A stretch of 64,000 nt of DNA from Hyperoplus lanceolatus (GCA_026929865.2 CM049408.1:620001-684000); one strand, 5' to 3'; shown: positions 1-11,164, counted from the first letter of the stretch. The notes: generated by a model from the sequence alone, not told the origin. Translations and numbers: made by a program.

Positions 1-195
1 CTTCTGGCAACTGAAACTGGAGCGCGACTTCGACGTCATCGTTCTCAGCCACTCGCTCTGTTCGCTGATTGGACCGGCTGTCGAATCTCCGGCAAAACTG
101 GGAAATGGGCTGTACACCCAGACTGACTACTGAAGGGAAAATAAAATTTGGCCGGAAGTAGGCGGGCGGGCGGAGCCAGGTTAATATTAGACTGT
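1..195 (-). repeat. Truncated copy of the repeat flanking the MADF gene
   Basis: This block matches the reverse complement of about 28608-28795 (shared landmarks: the 'gctgattggacc' stretch, the CCGGAAGTAGGCGGGCGG stretch, the start 'caactgaaactgg'). A more diverged copy lies at 17440-17590. At 28.6 kb the same sequence follows a Harbinger-type MADF gene, so this is probably an end of that transposon family, cut by the window edge. No coding sequence is seen in it. Positions 196-389 hold nothing I recognise. Confidence 0.6.
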
Positions 196-394
196 ATCAG
201 TTTGATTCTATTCATCACCTGTTTAACTTTCTCGAGTTTTTGTAGTCCTCTGCAATTCCATTTAACAAATTAAAATTATTCTCCCGACGTTTGAAGCAAC
301 TATACCGTAAAGGAAAAACAAAACATGACAAATACAAACTTGGATGGAACAACCAATGAACATTGAGCAAACATACCCCTTAACCCCTTCAAGT

Positions 395-806
395 TGTCAC
401 ACCGCGGTGAGGTTGTCTCGTCTTGGGTTCTTGGTCTCGTTACTTCCTGTTTTATTTTGAAGATCTAACTCTCCTCTTGTTTCAGGTCACTTGCCCTTCC
501 TCATGTGTCACCGGTCTGATTGTCTCACCTGATCCCTAATCGTTTCCACCTGTTCCCCATTATCCTCATGTGTATTTATTCGGCGTCTTCCCTTTGTCCT
601 GTGCTGAAGTGTTTCGTTTGTTTGTTTCTCCTAAGCCCCTGTTGTGAAATTTTTGAATTCTGTTCTTAGTCAGATTTTCAGAGAGACAGTATTTTTGAGC
701 CTGTCTATTTAAACACTTCTTGTAAGAAGTAATTTTGAACTCAATAAAGTGAGTTTGATATCATTTTTCCTTTGCATCCGAGTCCTCTTTTGGTCCTGGC
801 CTGACA
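395..806 (+). repeat. 5' LTR of the Ty3/Gypsy element
   Basis: Begins TGTCAC and ends TGACA. It contains a TATA-like TATTTATT at 573-580 and a poly(A) signal AATAAA at 743-748, so U3, R and U5 can be placed roughly. It differs from the 3' LTR at three positions (near 475, 760 and 776). Confidence 0.95.
573..612 (+). promoter_or_regulatory. LTR core promoter and predicted RNA start with self-primer sequence
   Basis: TATTTATT at 573-580 is followed about 25-30 nt later by GCTGAAGTGT (603-612), which is exactly complementary to ACACTTCAGC at 809-818, two bases after the LTR. In Tf1 and related elements the first bases of the RNA fold back on the primer site to prime reverse transcription, and the layout here fits that. 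The start site is inferred, not seen. Confidence 0.55.
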
Positions 807-808
807 TT

Positions 809-818
809 ACACTTCAGC
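809..818 (+). other. Predicted primer-binding site (self-priming type)
   Basis: Lies 2 nt 3' of the 5' LTR, where reverse-transcription primers anneal. It shows no match to a common tRNA 3' end such as TGGCGCCC, but is a perfect 10-nt complement of 603-612 in the LTR. Confidence 0.5.
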
Positions 819-822
819 CAGT

Positions 823-3800
823 ATGGACTCAGCAGGGATAGATCAACTCACTGATGCCCTGCGAACCCAAGAAGCCCGACTCTCTCGTCAGGAGGAGTTC
901 CAGACCGCCATGGCCTCCCAGATGGGGCTTCTTTCCTCTCAACTCCAGGGCCTGCACGATCATCTAGTGCAGACGGATACAGCACCCGTGCCTCCGGCAG
1001 TGGCCGCCACTCCACCAGTAAATCCCTTTACTACTATGACCATCATGGGAGCTACATGTAAGTTAGCTTCACCTACACGATTCTCTGGTGAACTGGGCTT
1101 ATGTAAAGCTTTCCTCATAGACTGCTCCATACACTATGAGCTTAATCCCCACGCTTTTTCCACTGACCGATCAAAGATTGCCTTCATGATTTCCCACCTT
1201 GCCGGCAGAGCCAAAGCCTGGGCCTCAGCGGAGTGGGCCCAAGATTCTCCTGTTTGCAGATCACTCACCGGATTTGAGACGGCGCTGCGAAAGATCTTCG
1301 ACCCAGTAACTACCAACCGGGAAAAGGCTCGGGAGCTGAGCGGACTGAAACAGGGTAACAACTCTGTGTGTGACTACGCCATCCAATTTCGCACATTGTC
1401 GGCCGAGATTGGCTGGAATACTATGGCTCTATACGACGTGTTCTTAAAGGGATTGGCGGCTCCTATTCAGGATCTCCTGGTTCCTCTGGATCTTCCCCCG
1501 GACCTTGACTCGCTCATCGCCCTCGCGATCCGGACGGATAACCGAGCTCGTCAACTCAGACAGCAGCGCACCTTGAGACCATCGCGCATGCAGACACCTG
1601 GCTGGTCGACCACCCGGCGACCTCCACCAGAACAGCCTCCTTATCCTCGCCTTGAAGGAGAGGAAGGAGAGGAAGAGCCTATGCAGCTGGGGAGAGCCAG
1701 GCTATCACCGGAGGAAAGACAGAGGCGACTACAGGAGGGTCGCTGTTTTTACTGCGGTGAACCCGGGCATCTCGTCTCCACCTGCCCGGCTAAAAGGACC
1801 ACGATGGTGAGTGAATTCAAGACTACAGACACCCCCTCACGTATTCTCACCACAGTGCAGGTAACACACCACGCCACCACTGAACTCAAGGCACTTATAG
1901 ACTCAGGGGCTGATGAAAGCTTGATGGACTGGGAATTAGCTAAAAGACTGGATCTTAACATAGAACTTTTAGCTAGACCCATCAGAGCTAAAGCTCTTAA
2001 TGGACATGAGTTGTTTACTATCACCCACATCACAACCCCCCTCAAAATGCGCATTAACGATCACCAAGAGAACATTCGTTTTTATGTATTCACTTCCCCA
2101 TCTCAGACCCTCATATTGGGACAGCCATGGCTCTCACGTCACAATCCCCACATAGATTGGAGAACGGGTAAGATTGTGGGATGGGGAGGGGACTGTGCGC
2201 GTGACTGTATGAACATTTCAGTTCGAGGAGGGGGAATCGCAGACATTAATATGGTCTCTGTTAACCCCACCACAGATCCCAACTACCCGGACCTGAGCTC
2301 TGTGCCGTCCTGCTACCACCACCTCAAAGAGGTTTTTAACAAAGCCAAAGCGCTATCACTTCCTCCTCACCGTTCCTATGACTGTGCCATAGAGTTAATT
2401 CCGGGCTCCACCATCCCCAAAGGGCGCTTGTACGCGGTCTCAGGGCCCGAGAGGGAAGCTATGCGGGAGTACATCGAGACCTCCCTGAAAGCCGGGCTAA
2501 TCCGCCACTCATCATCCCCAGCCGGAGCCGGGTTTTTCTTTGTCGGGAAAAAAGATGGTTCACTACGACCCTGCATTGACTACAGCCCACTCAACGACAT
2601 AACAATTAAGAACCGTTACCCGCTTCCTCTCATGTCATCTGTCTTTGACCAGCTTCAACAGGCCAAAGTATTCACCAAGTTGGATCTTCGCAATGCCTAT
2701 CACTTGGTGCGGATCAGAGAAGGAGATGAGTGGAAGACCGGTTTCAACACCCCCAGTGGCCACTATGAGTACCGAGTCATGCCATTTGGTCTCACAAACG
2801 CTCCTGCAGTATTCCAGGCCATGATAAATGACGTATTGAGAGACTTTCTTGACCACTTCGTGTATGTTTACTTAGACGACATACTTATCTACTCCCCGAA
2901 CCTGACCAAACACCAAGACCACGTAACCCAGGTGTTAAAAAGACTATTAGACAATCAACTCTATGTCAAGGCTGAAAAAAGTGAATTCCATGCCGAAACT
3001 GTCTCCTTCCTGGGCTTCATTGTAGCCCCTGGAAGAGTACAGATGGACCCGGCTAAAATTAGCGCTGTGCTCGATTGGCCCACACCTGATAGCCGCAAAA
3101 AGGTTCAGCAATTTCTGGGTTTTGCTAATTTTTACAGGCGGTTTATCAGAGGCTTCAGCGCAGTAGCTGCTCCTCTCCATGCTCTTACCTCCACGCAGGT
3201 GCAGTTCCACTGGTCTCCAGACGCGGATGCAGCGTTCCGGACCCTCAAGCAACGCTTTACCTCGGCTCCCATTCTCACCATGCCAGATCCTCAACGGCAG
3301 TTCGTGGTCGAGGCGGACGCCTCCAACGAAGGGGTCGGGGCAATTCTCTCACAGCGATCAGAGCAGGACGGTAAGATGCATCCTTGTGCTTTTCTGTCCC
3401 GGCGGCTATCCAAGGCGGAGCGAAACTATGATGTTGGCAACAGGGAGCTGCTGGCGGTCAAACTCGCCTTGGAGGAGTGGAGACACTGGCTCGAGGGGGC
3501 TGACCATCCATTCATCGTATGGACTGATCATAAAAATTTGGAGTACATCAAGAAAGCCAAGAGACTCAACTCTCGCCAGGCCAGGTGGGCGCTATTTTTT
3601 AACAGATTCTCTTTTTCTCTTTCATACAGGCCGGGGTCCCGAAACGTCAAACCAGACGCACTGTCCCGTCTCTTCGACCCCGAGCCTGCTGCCAAGGACC
3701 CTGAACCGATCCTCCCACGGTCATGTGTGGTTGGAGCACTGATCTGGCAGATAAAAAATGAGGTTAAGCAGGCTAATGGTGAGGCTCCGTCACCTAGTGA

Positions 3801-5157
3801 TTGTCCAGAGAATCGTTTGTTTGTTCCGGTTGAATTGCGCCCACAGGTGATCCACTGGGCCCACACCTCGCTGCTTTCCTGTCATCCGGGTGTTCGTAGA
3901 ACTATGTTCGCTATCACCCGGAGGTTCTGGTGGCCCTCCATGGAGCCGGAGGTCCGGGAGTACGTAGGGGCATGTTCGGTCTGCGCTCGCAACAAGACGT
4001 CCTCCGGGTCACGTATGGGTCTCCTGCAGCCTCTTCCCATTCCCTCCAGACCGTGGTCCGACATCTCGGTGGACTTCGTCACGGGGCTCCCGGTCTCACA
4101 AGGTAACACCACTGTCCTCACGGTGGTGGACAGATTTTCCAAAATGACTAGATTCATTGCTTTACCTAAACTGCCCTCCGCCAAAGAAACGGCGGAGATA
4201 ATGATGAACAATGTTTTCAAGATTCACGGATTTCCCAAGGACATTGTTTCAGACCGGGGCCCCCAGTTCATCTCCCGGTTCTGGAGGGAGTTCTGTCGGC
4301 TCATCGGAGCGAAGACCAGCCTGACTTCGGGTTATCACCCGGAGGCCAACGGCCAGACCGAACGCCTAAACCAGCAACTGGAGACCGGCCTCCGGTGTCT
4401 GGTCTCTCAGAATCCCTCAACATGGAGCAAACACCTGGTCTGGGTCGAGTATGCCCATAATACTCTGCCCACCTCGGCCACAGGTATTTCACCATTCAAG
4501 TGTGTGTTTGGTTATCAGCCCCCTGTGTTCGCAGACAACGAGCTGGAGGTGTCTGTACCCTCCGCCCATGCCATGGTTCGCCGCTGCCACCGCATCTGGG
4601 CAGCCGCCAAGCAAGTGTTAATTCGCCAAGGGGACCGGGTCAAGAAGACGGCGGACCGCAAGAGACGGCCCGCTCCTGCCTACCAGCCAGGACAGAGAGT
4701 GTGGCTCTCCGCCAAAGATCTGCACCTTAAGGTTCCATCCAGAAAGCTGGCGCCGCGGTTCGTGGGTCCGTTTCCTATTACCAAGCTCATCGGTCCTGCA
4801 GCAGTTCGCCTTCGCCTGCCCCGATCCCTCCGTGTCCACCCGACCTTCCATGTGAGCCGAGTCAAGCCCGCTAAGGAGAGCCCGATGGTTCCAGCCGCTG
4901 CCCCGCCGCCACCCCCAGAAGTAATAGACGGCGGTCCGGTGTACAAGGTTAAGCAGTTACTGGCAGTTCGCAACCGGGGCCGTGGTAAACAGTATCTGGT
5001 GGACTGGGTAGGATATGGTCCCGAGGAGAGACAGTGGGTTCCGTCTAGACACATCCTGGACGAGATCCTCATCACAGATTTTCACAGGGACCACCCTGAC
5101 CAGCCTGGGCCGTCAGGAGTCGGCCCTAGAGGGGGGGGTACTGTCACACCGCGGTGA
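823..5157 (+). CDS. Gag-Pol polyprotein of chromodomain Ty3/Gypsy retrotransposon
   Basis: One open frame of 1444 aa carries every part needed for retrotransposition. Order: Gag with an N-terminal coiled-coil-like stretch, a CCHC knuckle starting at C308 ([14 protein letters not shown]), aspartic protease (D360-S-G), reverse transcriptase (YLDD at 683-686), RNase H (D832 in [13 protein letters not shown]), integrase with an HHCC zinc finger (about 1014-1055) and catalytic D1084, D1144 and E1180 (exact DX35E), then a chromodomain (about 1373-1412, [10 protein letters not shown]...YLVDWVGYG). All visible catalytic residues are present. The ATG lies 16 nt after the LTR. Gag and Pol share one frame with no frameshift or stop, as in Tf1/sushi-type elements. 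The stop codon lies inside the 3' LTR, a 16-nt overlap. Confidence 0.95.
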   Translation: MDSAGIDQLTDALRTQEARLSRQEEFQTAMASQMGLLSSQLQGLHDHLVQTDTAPVPPAVAATPPVNPFTTMTIMGATCKLASPTRFSGELGLCKAFLIDCSIHYELNPHAFSTDRSKIAFMISHLAGRAKAWASAEWAQDSPVCRSLTGFETALRKIFDPVTTNREKARELSGLKQGNNSVCDYAIQFRTLSAEIGWNTMALYDVFLKGLAAPIQDLLVPLDLPPDLDSLIALAIRTDNRARQLRQQRTLRPSRMQTPGWSTTRRPPPEQPPYPRLEGEEGEEEPMQLGRARLSPEERQRRLQEGRCFYCGEPGHLVSTCPAKRTTMVSEFKTTDTPSRILTTVQVTHHATTELKALIDSGADESLMDWELAKRLDLNIELLARPIRAKALNGHELFTITHITTPLKMRINDHQENIRFYVFTSPSQTLILGQPWLSRHNPHIDWRTGKIVGWGGDCARDCMNISVRGGGIADINMVSVNPTTDPNYPDLSSVPSCYHHLKEVFNKAKALSLPPHRSYDCAIELIPGSTIPKGRLYAVSGPEREAMREYIETSLKAGLIRHSSSPAGAGFFFVGKKDGSLRPCIDYSPLNDITIKNRYPLPLMSSVFDQLQQAKVFTKLDLRNAYHLVRIREGDEWKTGFNTPSGHYEYRVMPFGLTNAPAVFQAMINDVLRDFLDHFVYVYLDDILIYSPNLTKHQDHVTQVLKRLLDNQLYVKAEKSEFHAETVSFLGFIVAPGRVQMDPAKISAVLDWPTPDSRKKVQQFLGFANFYRRFIRGFSAVAAPLHALTSTQVQFHWSPDADAAFRTLKQRFTSAPILTMPDPQRQFVVEADASNEGVGAILSQRSEQDGKMHPCAFLSRRLSKAERNYDVGNRELLAVKLALEEWRHWLEGADHPFIVWTDHKNLEYIKKAKRLNSRQARWALFFNRFSFSLSYRPGSRNVKPDALSRLFDPEPAAKDPEPILPRSCVVGALIWQIKNEVKQANGEAPSPSDCPENRLFVPVELRPQVIHWAHTSLLSCHPGVRRTMFAITRRFWWPSMEPEVREYVGACSVCARNKTSSGSRMGLLQPLPIPSRPWSDISVDFVTGLPVSQGNTTVLTVVDRFSKMTRFIALPKLPSAKETAEIMMNNVFKIHGFPKDIVSDRGPQFISRFWREFCRLIGAKTSLTSGYHPEANGQTERLNQQLETGLRCLVSQNPSTWSKHLVWVEYAHNTLPTSATGISPFKCVFGYQPPVFADNELEVSVPSAHAMVRRCHRIWAAAKQVLIRQGDRVKKTADRKRRPAPAYQPGQRVWLSAKDLHLKVPSRKLAPRFVGPFPITKLIGPAAVRLRLPRSLRVHPTFHVSRVKPAKESPMVPAAAPPPPPEVIDGGPVYKVKQLLAVRNRGRGKQYLVDWVGYGPEERQWVPSRHILDEILITDFHRDHPDQPGPSGVGPRGGGTVTPR
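5128..5141 (+). other. Polypurine tract
   Basis: AGAGGGGGGGG lies just before the 3' LTR, the expected position for plus-strand DNA priming. It overlaps the end of the coding sequence. Confidence 0.75.
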
Positions 5158-5553
5158 GGTTGTCTCGTCTTGGGTTCTTGGTCTCGTTACTTCCTGTTTT
5201 ATTTTGAAGATCTAACTCTCCTCTCGTTTCAGGTCACTTGCCCTTCCTCATGTGTCACCGGTCTGATTGTCTCACCTGATCCCTAATCGTTTCCACCTGT
5301 TCCCCATTATCCTCATGTGTATTTATTCGGCGTCTTCCCTTTGTCCTGTGCTGAAGTGTTTCGTTTGTTTGTTTCTCCTAAGCCCCTGTTGTGAAATTTT
5401 TGAATTCTGTTCTTAGTCAGATTTTCAGAGAGACAGTATTTTTGAGCCTGTCTATTTAAACACTTCTTGTAAGAAGTAATTTTGAACTCAATAAAGTGAG
5501 TTTGATATAATTTTTCCTTTGCATCTGAGTCCTCTTTTGGTCCTGGCCTGACA
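5142..5553 (+). repeat. 3' LTR of the Ty3/Gypsy element
   Basis: 412 bp, nearly identical to 395-806. AATAAA at 5490-5495 would end the transcript. It is followed by the CAAGT target duplication. Confidence 0.95.
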
Positions 5554-5558
5554 CAAGT

Positions 5559-6190
5559 TACCTGACCTGAATGCCCTCCCCCCTTAAATCGTATGACTTC
5601 CTGAAAGCTTATTACTGTTCTACCCTAAAGAGAAGAACAGAGTAGCTATGCTATCAACCTTGTATCTTGAACCTTAACTCCTGTGCTACAATTTGAGAAT
5701 AAAACTCTTTTCACTTGAATACTATAACAGAGCAGAGGGATGCATTATGCCTTTTTTCAGCAAATAAAACCACCATACAATAAGAGTGAGGGAAAAATTA
5801 AAAAAGGAAAAAAGGGAGATATACTATCTCCTTTGACTGTAGTGACTGCCCACTGGTCCAATAATGTTGTCACTCTTGCCTCTCACTGTATATAAAAAAT
5901 ATTTTAAAAATAAATAAAAAGGGGCAGAGATGCATACAATATATGTCCATTTGAAAACAAAGGGTTTCTCTGTATGACCCGTTTTCCCAAACAGACCTTC
6001 AAAACTGACGAGAGAGTTTAAAAGTAACTAAGGAAGTTAAACCAAACACTTCTAAAAAGTAAAAAATAAAGAAGTTCCAAACCGAGCTAGTTCTAAACAA
6101 GCCATATGTAATATCTGCAATCGCTCATTATTAAACCACGATAAATGTTACCTTCAAATTGACGTCAGCGTTTGCAATGTATGGGTTTAG
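5559..6190. other. AT-rich stretch, nothing recognised
   Basis: I see no open frame, tRNA-like head or terminal inverted repeat here. It contains several AATAAA strings and short A-runs only. Confidence 0.4.
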
Positions 6191-6195
6191 TCCTT

Positions 6196-6835
6196 TCAGT
6201 GCTCCTCTGACTTGATCCTCCTGATAAAGCCTTCTGCCTCACTTGGGTTGTTAAAGATGTGAGTTCGTCCCTTATGTGTAACAATAAGTCGAGCAGGAGG
6301 GATTATACCGTACCGGAGTCCTAATGATCGGAGCTGCCGCCTCGCCTCGTCAAACTCTTTTTGCTTCTTGTGCAGGCCTGCTGCCACGTCTTGTTAGAGC
6401 CTCACATGGTGGTTATGGTAAAGGATTTGTCCTTTCGACTTGGCTGCTCTTACCACCGCTTCTTTATCTTTATAGCTCAAAAACTTCATTATGAACGTTC
6501 GGGGTGCCGCGTTGGTGTCCGATCTCGGACCGATCCTGTGTGCCCTCTCCACCGTTGGTTTCGCACGTAGCTCCAGCACCTCCGGGATCCAGCTCTCCTG
6601 GAAAGTACATGCATCTGCTCCCTTTGGTAGATTCACCAGCCTCAAGTTTGAGCACCTAGATCTTGCTTCCAGGTCCAGTATTTTCTCTTCCAAGTCTTTA
6701 TTTATACCTTCTAGAGATTGCACTTTAGTTTGGAGCGTTGTTACGTTGTCTTCGGTGGTGGAGATCCTGGTGGAGATATTTTTCAGTTTGGCACTGGAAA
6801 TAACAGGGCATTGTTTTCTGATTGTGTGCATTTTG
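6196..6835 (-). pseudogene. LINE-1 ORF1 (L1 ORF1p-like) fragment
   Basis: Read on the minus strand this gives a coiled-coil segment (ISTRISTTEDNVTTLQTKV... DLEEKILDLEARSR), then an RRM-like part (NLRLVNLPKG...) and the C-terminal domain (HKKQKEFDEARRQLRSLG... PSEAEGFIRRI). This is the order of the L1 ORF1 RNA-binding protein, which binds LINE-1 RNA as a trimer. One in-frame TAA at 6394-6396 breaks an otherwise open frame between HHVRL and QDVAAGLH. The N-terminus is missing: beyond 6836 the sequence changes to a hAT-like terminus. No ORF2 is attached. Confidence 0.8.
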
Positions 6836-6836
6836 A

Positions 6837-6942
6837 GGTTTTAAAGTACCGGTTCAAGTACTGTTTAAGCACCAGAACCATTTAAAAAATACCTAGTAGT
6901 AACCGGTATCAGAAAAAACCCAACCGATACCCAACCCTACTT
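6837..6942. mobile_element. hAT-like terminus fragment
   Basis: Ends with CCGATACCCAACCCTA, i.e. a terminus reading TAGGGTTGGGTATCGG on the minus strand, typical of fish hAT-type non-autonomous elements. It abuts the broken L1 ORF1. The partner end is not found. Confidence 0.45.
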
Positions 6943-6956
6943 ACCAGACATAAAAG

Positions 6957-7522
6957 CTGGATCTCAATCCAGAGACCGGGTGCTTGGAAGGACACGGTCT
7001 ACGCGGTCTATGAAGGCCAAATGAGCGTTGTTAAACGGGACGATCTCCGCAGGTCTCCGTTTACGAGCATTTCCGATTTGCGTAACAAGCCGTTACCTTG
7101 CGTGACGACTCGCCGCTCCTGTGCTGCCTAGCAACCCTGATTGCTGCCAACGGAGACAGCCTTGTCAACGGAGGAAAAAAGAAAAATAAGTTGTCTACCA
7201 GACGAAAAGAAAAAAAAGTACAAGAAAAAAAGAAAGGAAGATAAAAGTTAAGAAGATGGAGCAACACGTTGCTGTTTTCTTATTTTTTATTTTATTTTAT
7301 GCCATCTCCGAAAAAAACGCAATGAATCTTGGGATATGTTGGGCCGCGAAGGATCCATATGTTGCAGCCTTCAAAACCGTGAAACGAAGGCTGCATTTCT
7401 CGGCCGCATATGAAGGAGCCTTGCAAATTGTTGCAAATGGAACAAGCCTTTGCGCACCGCTATGACGCAATTGGTCTTCAAATGCAGCCTTCGTAGGCTG
7501 CAACCCCTGAATCGAGATCCAG
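6957..7522. mobile_element. Non-autonomous DNA transposon, copy 1
   Basis: About 565 bp bounded by AGCTGGATCTCAATCCAG and CTGAATCGAGATCCAGCT, an inverted pair. A second copy lies in the opposite orientation at 22278-22830. Internal landmarks are shared, including 'gaagatggagcaacacgttgctg' (in two parts) and a purine-rich AAGAAAAA tract. Open frames exist on both strands in both copies, but they look like by-products of the repeat. The target duplication is not clear (candidate AAA/TAA). Confidence 0.6.
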
Positions 7523-7645
7523 CTAAAGTAGATATAGCTTACATACAAGAGTCACACCGTATACACAGACACAGACTGGCAAACGGGTGCTTTTAAACTG
7601 CAGCCGAGCAGCATTCATTTGAAAAGCCGGGGTTCTTTAATGGTG

Positions 7646-8012
7646 TTAAAGGCCTACTTCACCAGTTTGAATATGAAGGTGTACTGAATTCTGAGATCCT
7701 ATGTAGTATAAATGTGCAAAAAAAAAAAAAATCGGTTCATCCTAGCCTGAGAAAAGGCAGAAAGAGTGTTTTTTTTAACCCTATATTTCTCTTTCTCGTG
7801 ACATCACAGAAAGAGAAATATAAGGTTAAAAAAAACGTACTTTGTAAATATTACTGTGATGTCACAGTAAAAGACAAGGTTAAAAAAAACACTCTTTCTG
7901 CCTTTTCTCAGGCTAGGATGAACCGATTTAATTTTTTTTCGCACATTTATACTACATAGGATCTCAGAATTCAATACACCTTCATATTCAAACCGGTGAA
8001 GTAGGCCTTTAA
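7646..8012. mobile_element. TTAA-flanked hairpin MITE (piggyBac-like target)
   Basis: The left arm starts TTAAAGGCCTACTTCACC and the right arm ends GGTGAAGTAGGCCTTTAA. The arms are about 150 bp each, so the whole element can fold back. TTAA at both ends suits piggyBac-like (or Kolobok) target choice. The middle repeats CATCACAGAAAGAG / CTGTGATGTCACAG. Relatives are at 26929-27100 and 52960-53110. Confidence 0.7.
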
Positions 8013-8630
8013 GATTTAGTCTATCCTTAACAATAATTGGAAGCTATGGAAGTGAAGATGGTCGGATTGTATATTGCAATTGCATTAGGACAATACAAAT
8101 ATAATAATAATAATAATATATAATAATGGTCAAAAAGTTGCTTTTCTTTGAATGTATTTCCCAAACCAATGTACAGTCATTCGGATTTCTTTAAAATAGT
8201 CAGCAAAATTCTATGTTACCAACCGATTTTTCGGTAATTATTGGTGCTGACTAGAATGCCATCCTTGAACCCTTGTTAGACAGACCCAGTGTACCATCTT
8301 AATCTATTCTTCCCGTTTACAGTAGCGTTCCAAGGTCTGATAAATGATTTCAGCCTTACAGATTTATTAAGAGTTTTAAATCCTTCTTCAATATGATATA
8401 GCTTATATTCAGACAGGCATACAAGTTATTCAAGAATTCAGAATTCCAAATTCATAGAACTAGAAGAAATTACTATATTTATGGTTCCAGACCAAGTTGT
8501 CTTCTTGCTTTGAGTTTGCAGAAATGGGAAACAATTTTGAATATCATGGCACAGAACAGAAATGACTTACTTTTCCGAAATAAATAAATAAATACATGCT
8601 GAGTTCTCTTCATTTTATTCCGAGCTGTAT
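8013..8630. other. AT-rich non-coding stretch
   Basis: It holds a short (AAT)n/(AAAT)n run near 8100-8125 and 8581-8595, and no other structure that I recognise. Confidence 0.35.
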
Positions 8631-8763
8631 AGATCTGAAATAACATTAGATAGAGCTATATGTGACTATTTGTTACAAGATCTGAATCTCCCTGCTCTCA
8701 TCGAAAAGGATGCACAGCACCTTGGTAAACCATTCACTCTGTATGAGTGTTTCAGACAAATTT
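8631..8763 (+). pseudogene. Possible LINE-1 ORF2 fragment (linker before RT)
   Basis: One frame gives LQDLNLPALIEKDAQHL followed by GKPFTLYECFRQIS. This resembles the L1 ORF2 segment just before the reverse transcriptase (a '...LNLP.LSEE...L..P.T.EE...AI' pattern). It is short, and flanking sequence on both sides shows no continuation. From 8764 to 9255 I see nothing more than AT-rich sequence. Confidence 0.4.
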
Positions 8764-9255
8764 CCCTAACCTTTTGGAAGCAGTTGTGTTACATTGTACT
8801 TGCTCTCCTGAATAAACTTCCCTAAACTAATATCAGGAAGTTTAAGTATTTATATTGTACCAAGTTTATTATTGTATTGTAATAAATACCCAAGTACAAG
8901 CTATATTACATTTTCATTTCCTGTAAACTTCCCTAATTGGGTATAACAAAGATTATTCTATTCTAATTTAAAAAGTATATTTTTACCTTCCTAAGTGTCT
9001 AACTATAAGCTATAAGACTATTCTGGACCCGGGCACTGTGGCCAGACCCAGGCCATACACTGAAAGATGTGTTTTAAATCAGTAGTGTGCAGTAGTGCAG
9101 AATCAAACAGGATTGATCTCTTGGGGGCTGCTGGATTTTTCTTTTCATGAGCCATTATCCACAAAATTAAACAAAAACAGGCCTGACATATTTCACATAT
9201 TTATAACAAATCTAGAATATATGGAACTTTAACTTTTTGAATTCAATTACAGAAA

Positions 9256-10703
9256 ATATCAATCAATCAATCAATCATTTTTTATTCCACAGTCGGGGCC
9301 CATAAAAACTGAAAGCCGCCTCCCCGTGCTTTTTAGAACTAATCTGTGGTATGGTCAAAAGGCCAATACCGGAGGACCTCAAGGTTCGCGGGGGCTGATT
9401 GAGTAAAAGCAGGTCAGATAGGTAAGAAGGACCAAGACCGTTAAGACTTGTAAAATAACCTTAAAACCAATCCTGAAACGCACAGGGAGCCAATGCAGTG
9501 ACCTTAAAACCGGTGTGCTCCCGCCCTCTGGTCCTTGTCAGCACTCGTGCAGCTGAGTTTTGTAATAATTGTAAAATCGAAATGCTCTTTTTGGGAAGGC
9601 CAGAGAGCAGGGCATTACAGTAGTCTAAGCGACAGGAGATAAAACGTGTGGAATAAAACTGAGCTCAGAGTCAAAAATCACACCCAGATTTTTTACAGAT
9701 AGTGATAGTTTAAAATCCTTTAACTTTGGTAAAAGTTTCTCTTTCTGGCCTTCAGGACCAATGAGTAAAACCTTTGTTTTGTCCTGGTTGAGCTGTAGGA
9801 AATTTGCTGCCATCCATGTCTTGATATCTAAAATGCAGTTAAAAAGGACATCAATAGGCCCTGTGTCATCCGGAGACACGGCGATGTACAGTTGCGTATC
9901 GCCAGCATAACTATGAAAGCTGACGCCGTGCCTCCTGATGAGGTCCCCAAGGGTAAGCATGCAAAGATTAAAAAGAGTTGGACCTAAGATTGACCCTTGG
10001 GGAACCCCACACTTTATTTTGTGGGTTTCTGAGGAACATGTATCCATACTTACAAAGAAGTGTTGATCTGTGAGGTAAGAAACGAACCTGTTAAGAACAG
10101 TACCAGAGAGGCAGACCAGGTTCCTCAGTTTAGTTAATAAAATGTGATGGTCTACTGTATCAAAGGCGGCAGTTAGATCCAGTAGTACCAAGTGAGTTTA
10201 TGGTTATCTAAGTTGTACCTGATGTCGTTTAAAATCTTTAAACGGGCTGTTTCTGTACTGTGGCTCGTCCTGAAACCAGACTGATACTTCTCTATAATGA
10301 TGTTTGTGATTAAAAAATTATTTACTTGATTAAAAACAAGTTTTTCCAAAATGTTACTTAAAAACGGTAAGTTGGATACAGGCCGATAATTATTAAAAAT
10401 GTCGGATCAAAGTTGCTCTTCTTCAGAAGGGGCTTCACCACCGCCGTTTTGAAGGAGGTGGGAAAGACACCCGTCTGAAGAGAGCAATTCACCATGTATA
10501 AAAGCTGATAAAAGCTTGTAGTGTATTTTGTTATGACACATTCTAAGATTACTGTAGTGTATTTTGTTACTATACATTTTATATTAAGTTCTACTGCTAC
10601 AGAGGAGACAAAGACAGTTAGCCTCATCTGGCAGGGGGCAAAGTCAGGGATGTCAGCTGCTTGAGTGAGGAAACCCTCAAGGCTGACCTGCAGATCATTC
10701 AAA
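9256..10703 (-). pseudogene. L2/CR1-like LINE reverse transcriptase, 3' half with tail
   Basis: On the minus strand the fingers (FPTSFKTAVVKPLLKKSNFDP), palm (LLDLTAAFDTVDHHIL; CGVPQGSILGP) and thumb (KTKVLLIGPEG) of a non-LTR reverse transcriptase are read in order, followed by a 3' UTR ending in (TTGA)n at about 9260-9282. The catalytic YADD is YAGD, and several frameshifts and stops occur (near 10195 and 10350), so it is dead. The family copies its RNA at a nick in the target and often carries a short tandem tail, which is visible here. Confidence 0.85.
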
Positions 10704-10719
10704 TTTCACACAAAGGTGA

Positions 10720-11160
10720 CTGTCTTATGAATTAATCAAAGACAGTCTGGCTAAGAGTTAACAGTAGTTTATTGACCCTGGCCATCAGCATCATCATCAT
10801 CAGCATTGTCTTAAAAGTTGCTGGATCAGACTTCTTGGCCAACGTGACATATCGACTCTAGGTGATGACTAAACTCAGGATGTCCTCTGTTGGCCAGAGG
10901 TTGCCCTCTGACCATTAGGGTGGAGCTGGTTAGGGTTAAAAGCAGCCACAATTCTGGAAAAAGGCAGGTCTCAAACTAAGGAACTCTTCATAGCTTTTTG
11001 TTTTGTGTAGGTACCTCTATTAGTTTATTTGGCTACAAACACTTTAAATTCTTATTGGCTTCATTTTGACTGCAGGATGAGTTTTGTTGTTTGAATAAAC
11101 AAGAATTGTTCCTGAGACCTCCTCATCTGCATTCAACTGTGTCTTCTTCCATCAACTAAC
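10720..11160. mobile_element. Unresolved insertion, LTR-like, inside the LINE
   Basis: This block separates the RT half (9256-10703) from the endonuclease half (11165-11390) of the same LINE. It ends with AATAAACAAGAATTG and a CT-rich stretch, as LTR R/U5 regions often do. I could not fix TG...CA ends or a target duplication, so a solo LTR is only one possibility. Confidence 0.3.
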
Positions 11161-11164
11161 TACC

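Larger units (their letters stand above)
395..5553 (+). mobile_element. Intact chromodomain Ty3/Gypsy LTR retrotransposon
   Basis: A complete element: 412-bp 5' LTR (395-806), primer site, one open Gag-Pol, polypurine tract and 412-bp 3' LTR (5142-5553). It is flanked by a perfect 5-bp target duplication CAAGT (390-394 and 5554-5558). The LTRs start TGTCACACC and end GGCCTGACA, and I count 3 substitutions between them. An element with so few LTR differences and no stop in 1444 codons inserted recently. The C-terminal chromodomain and single fused ORF place it among chromoviruses, near the vertebrate sushi/Tf1-like group. Confidence 0.95.

Noticed and set aside
3179-3742. 187-codon open frame inside the Gag-Pol region
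   Set aside because: Out-of-frame shadow of the RNase H part; the overlapping frame has all family motifs.
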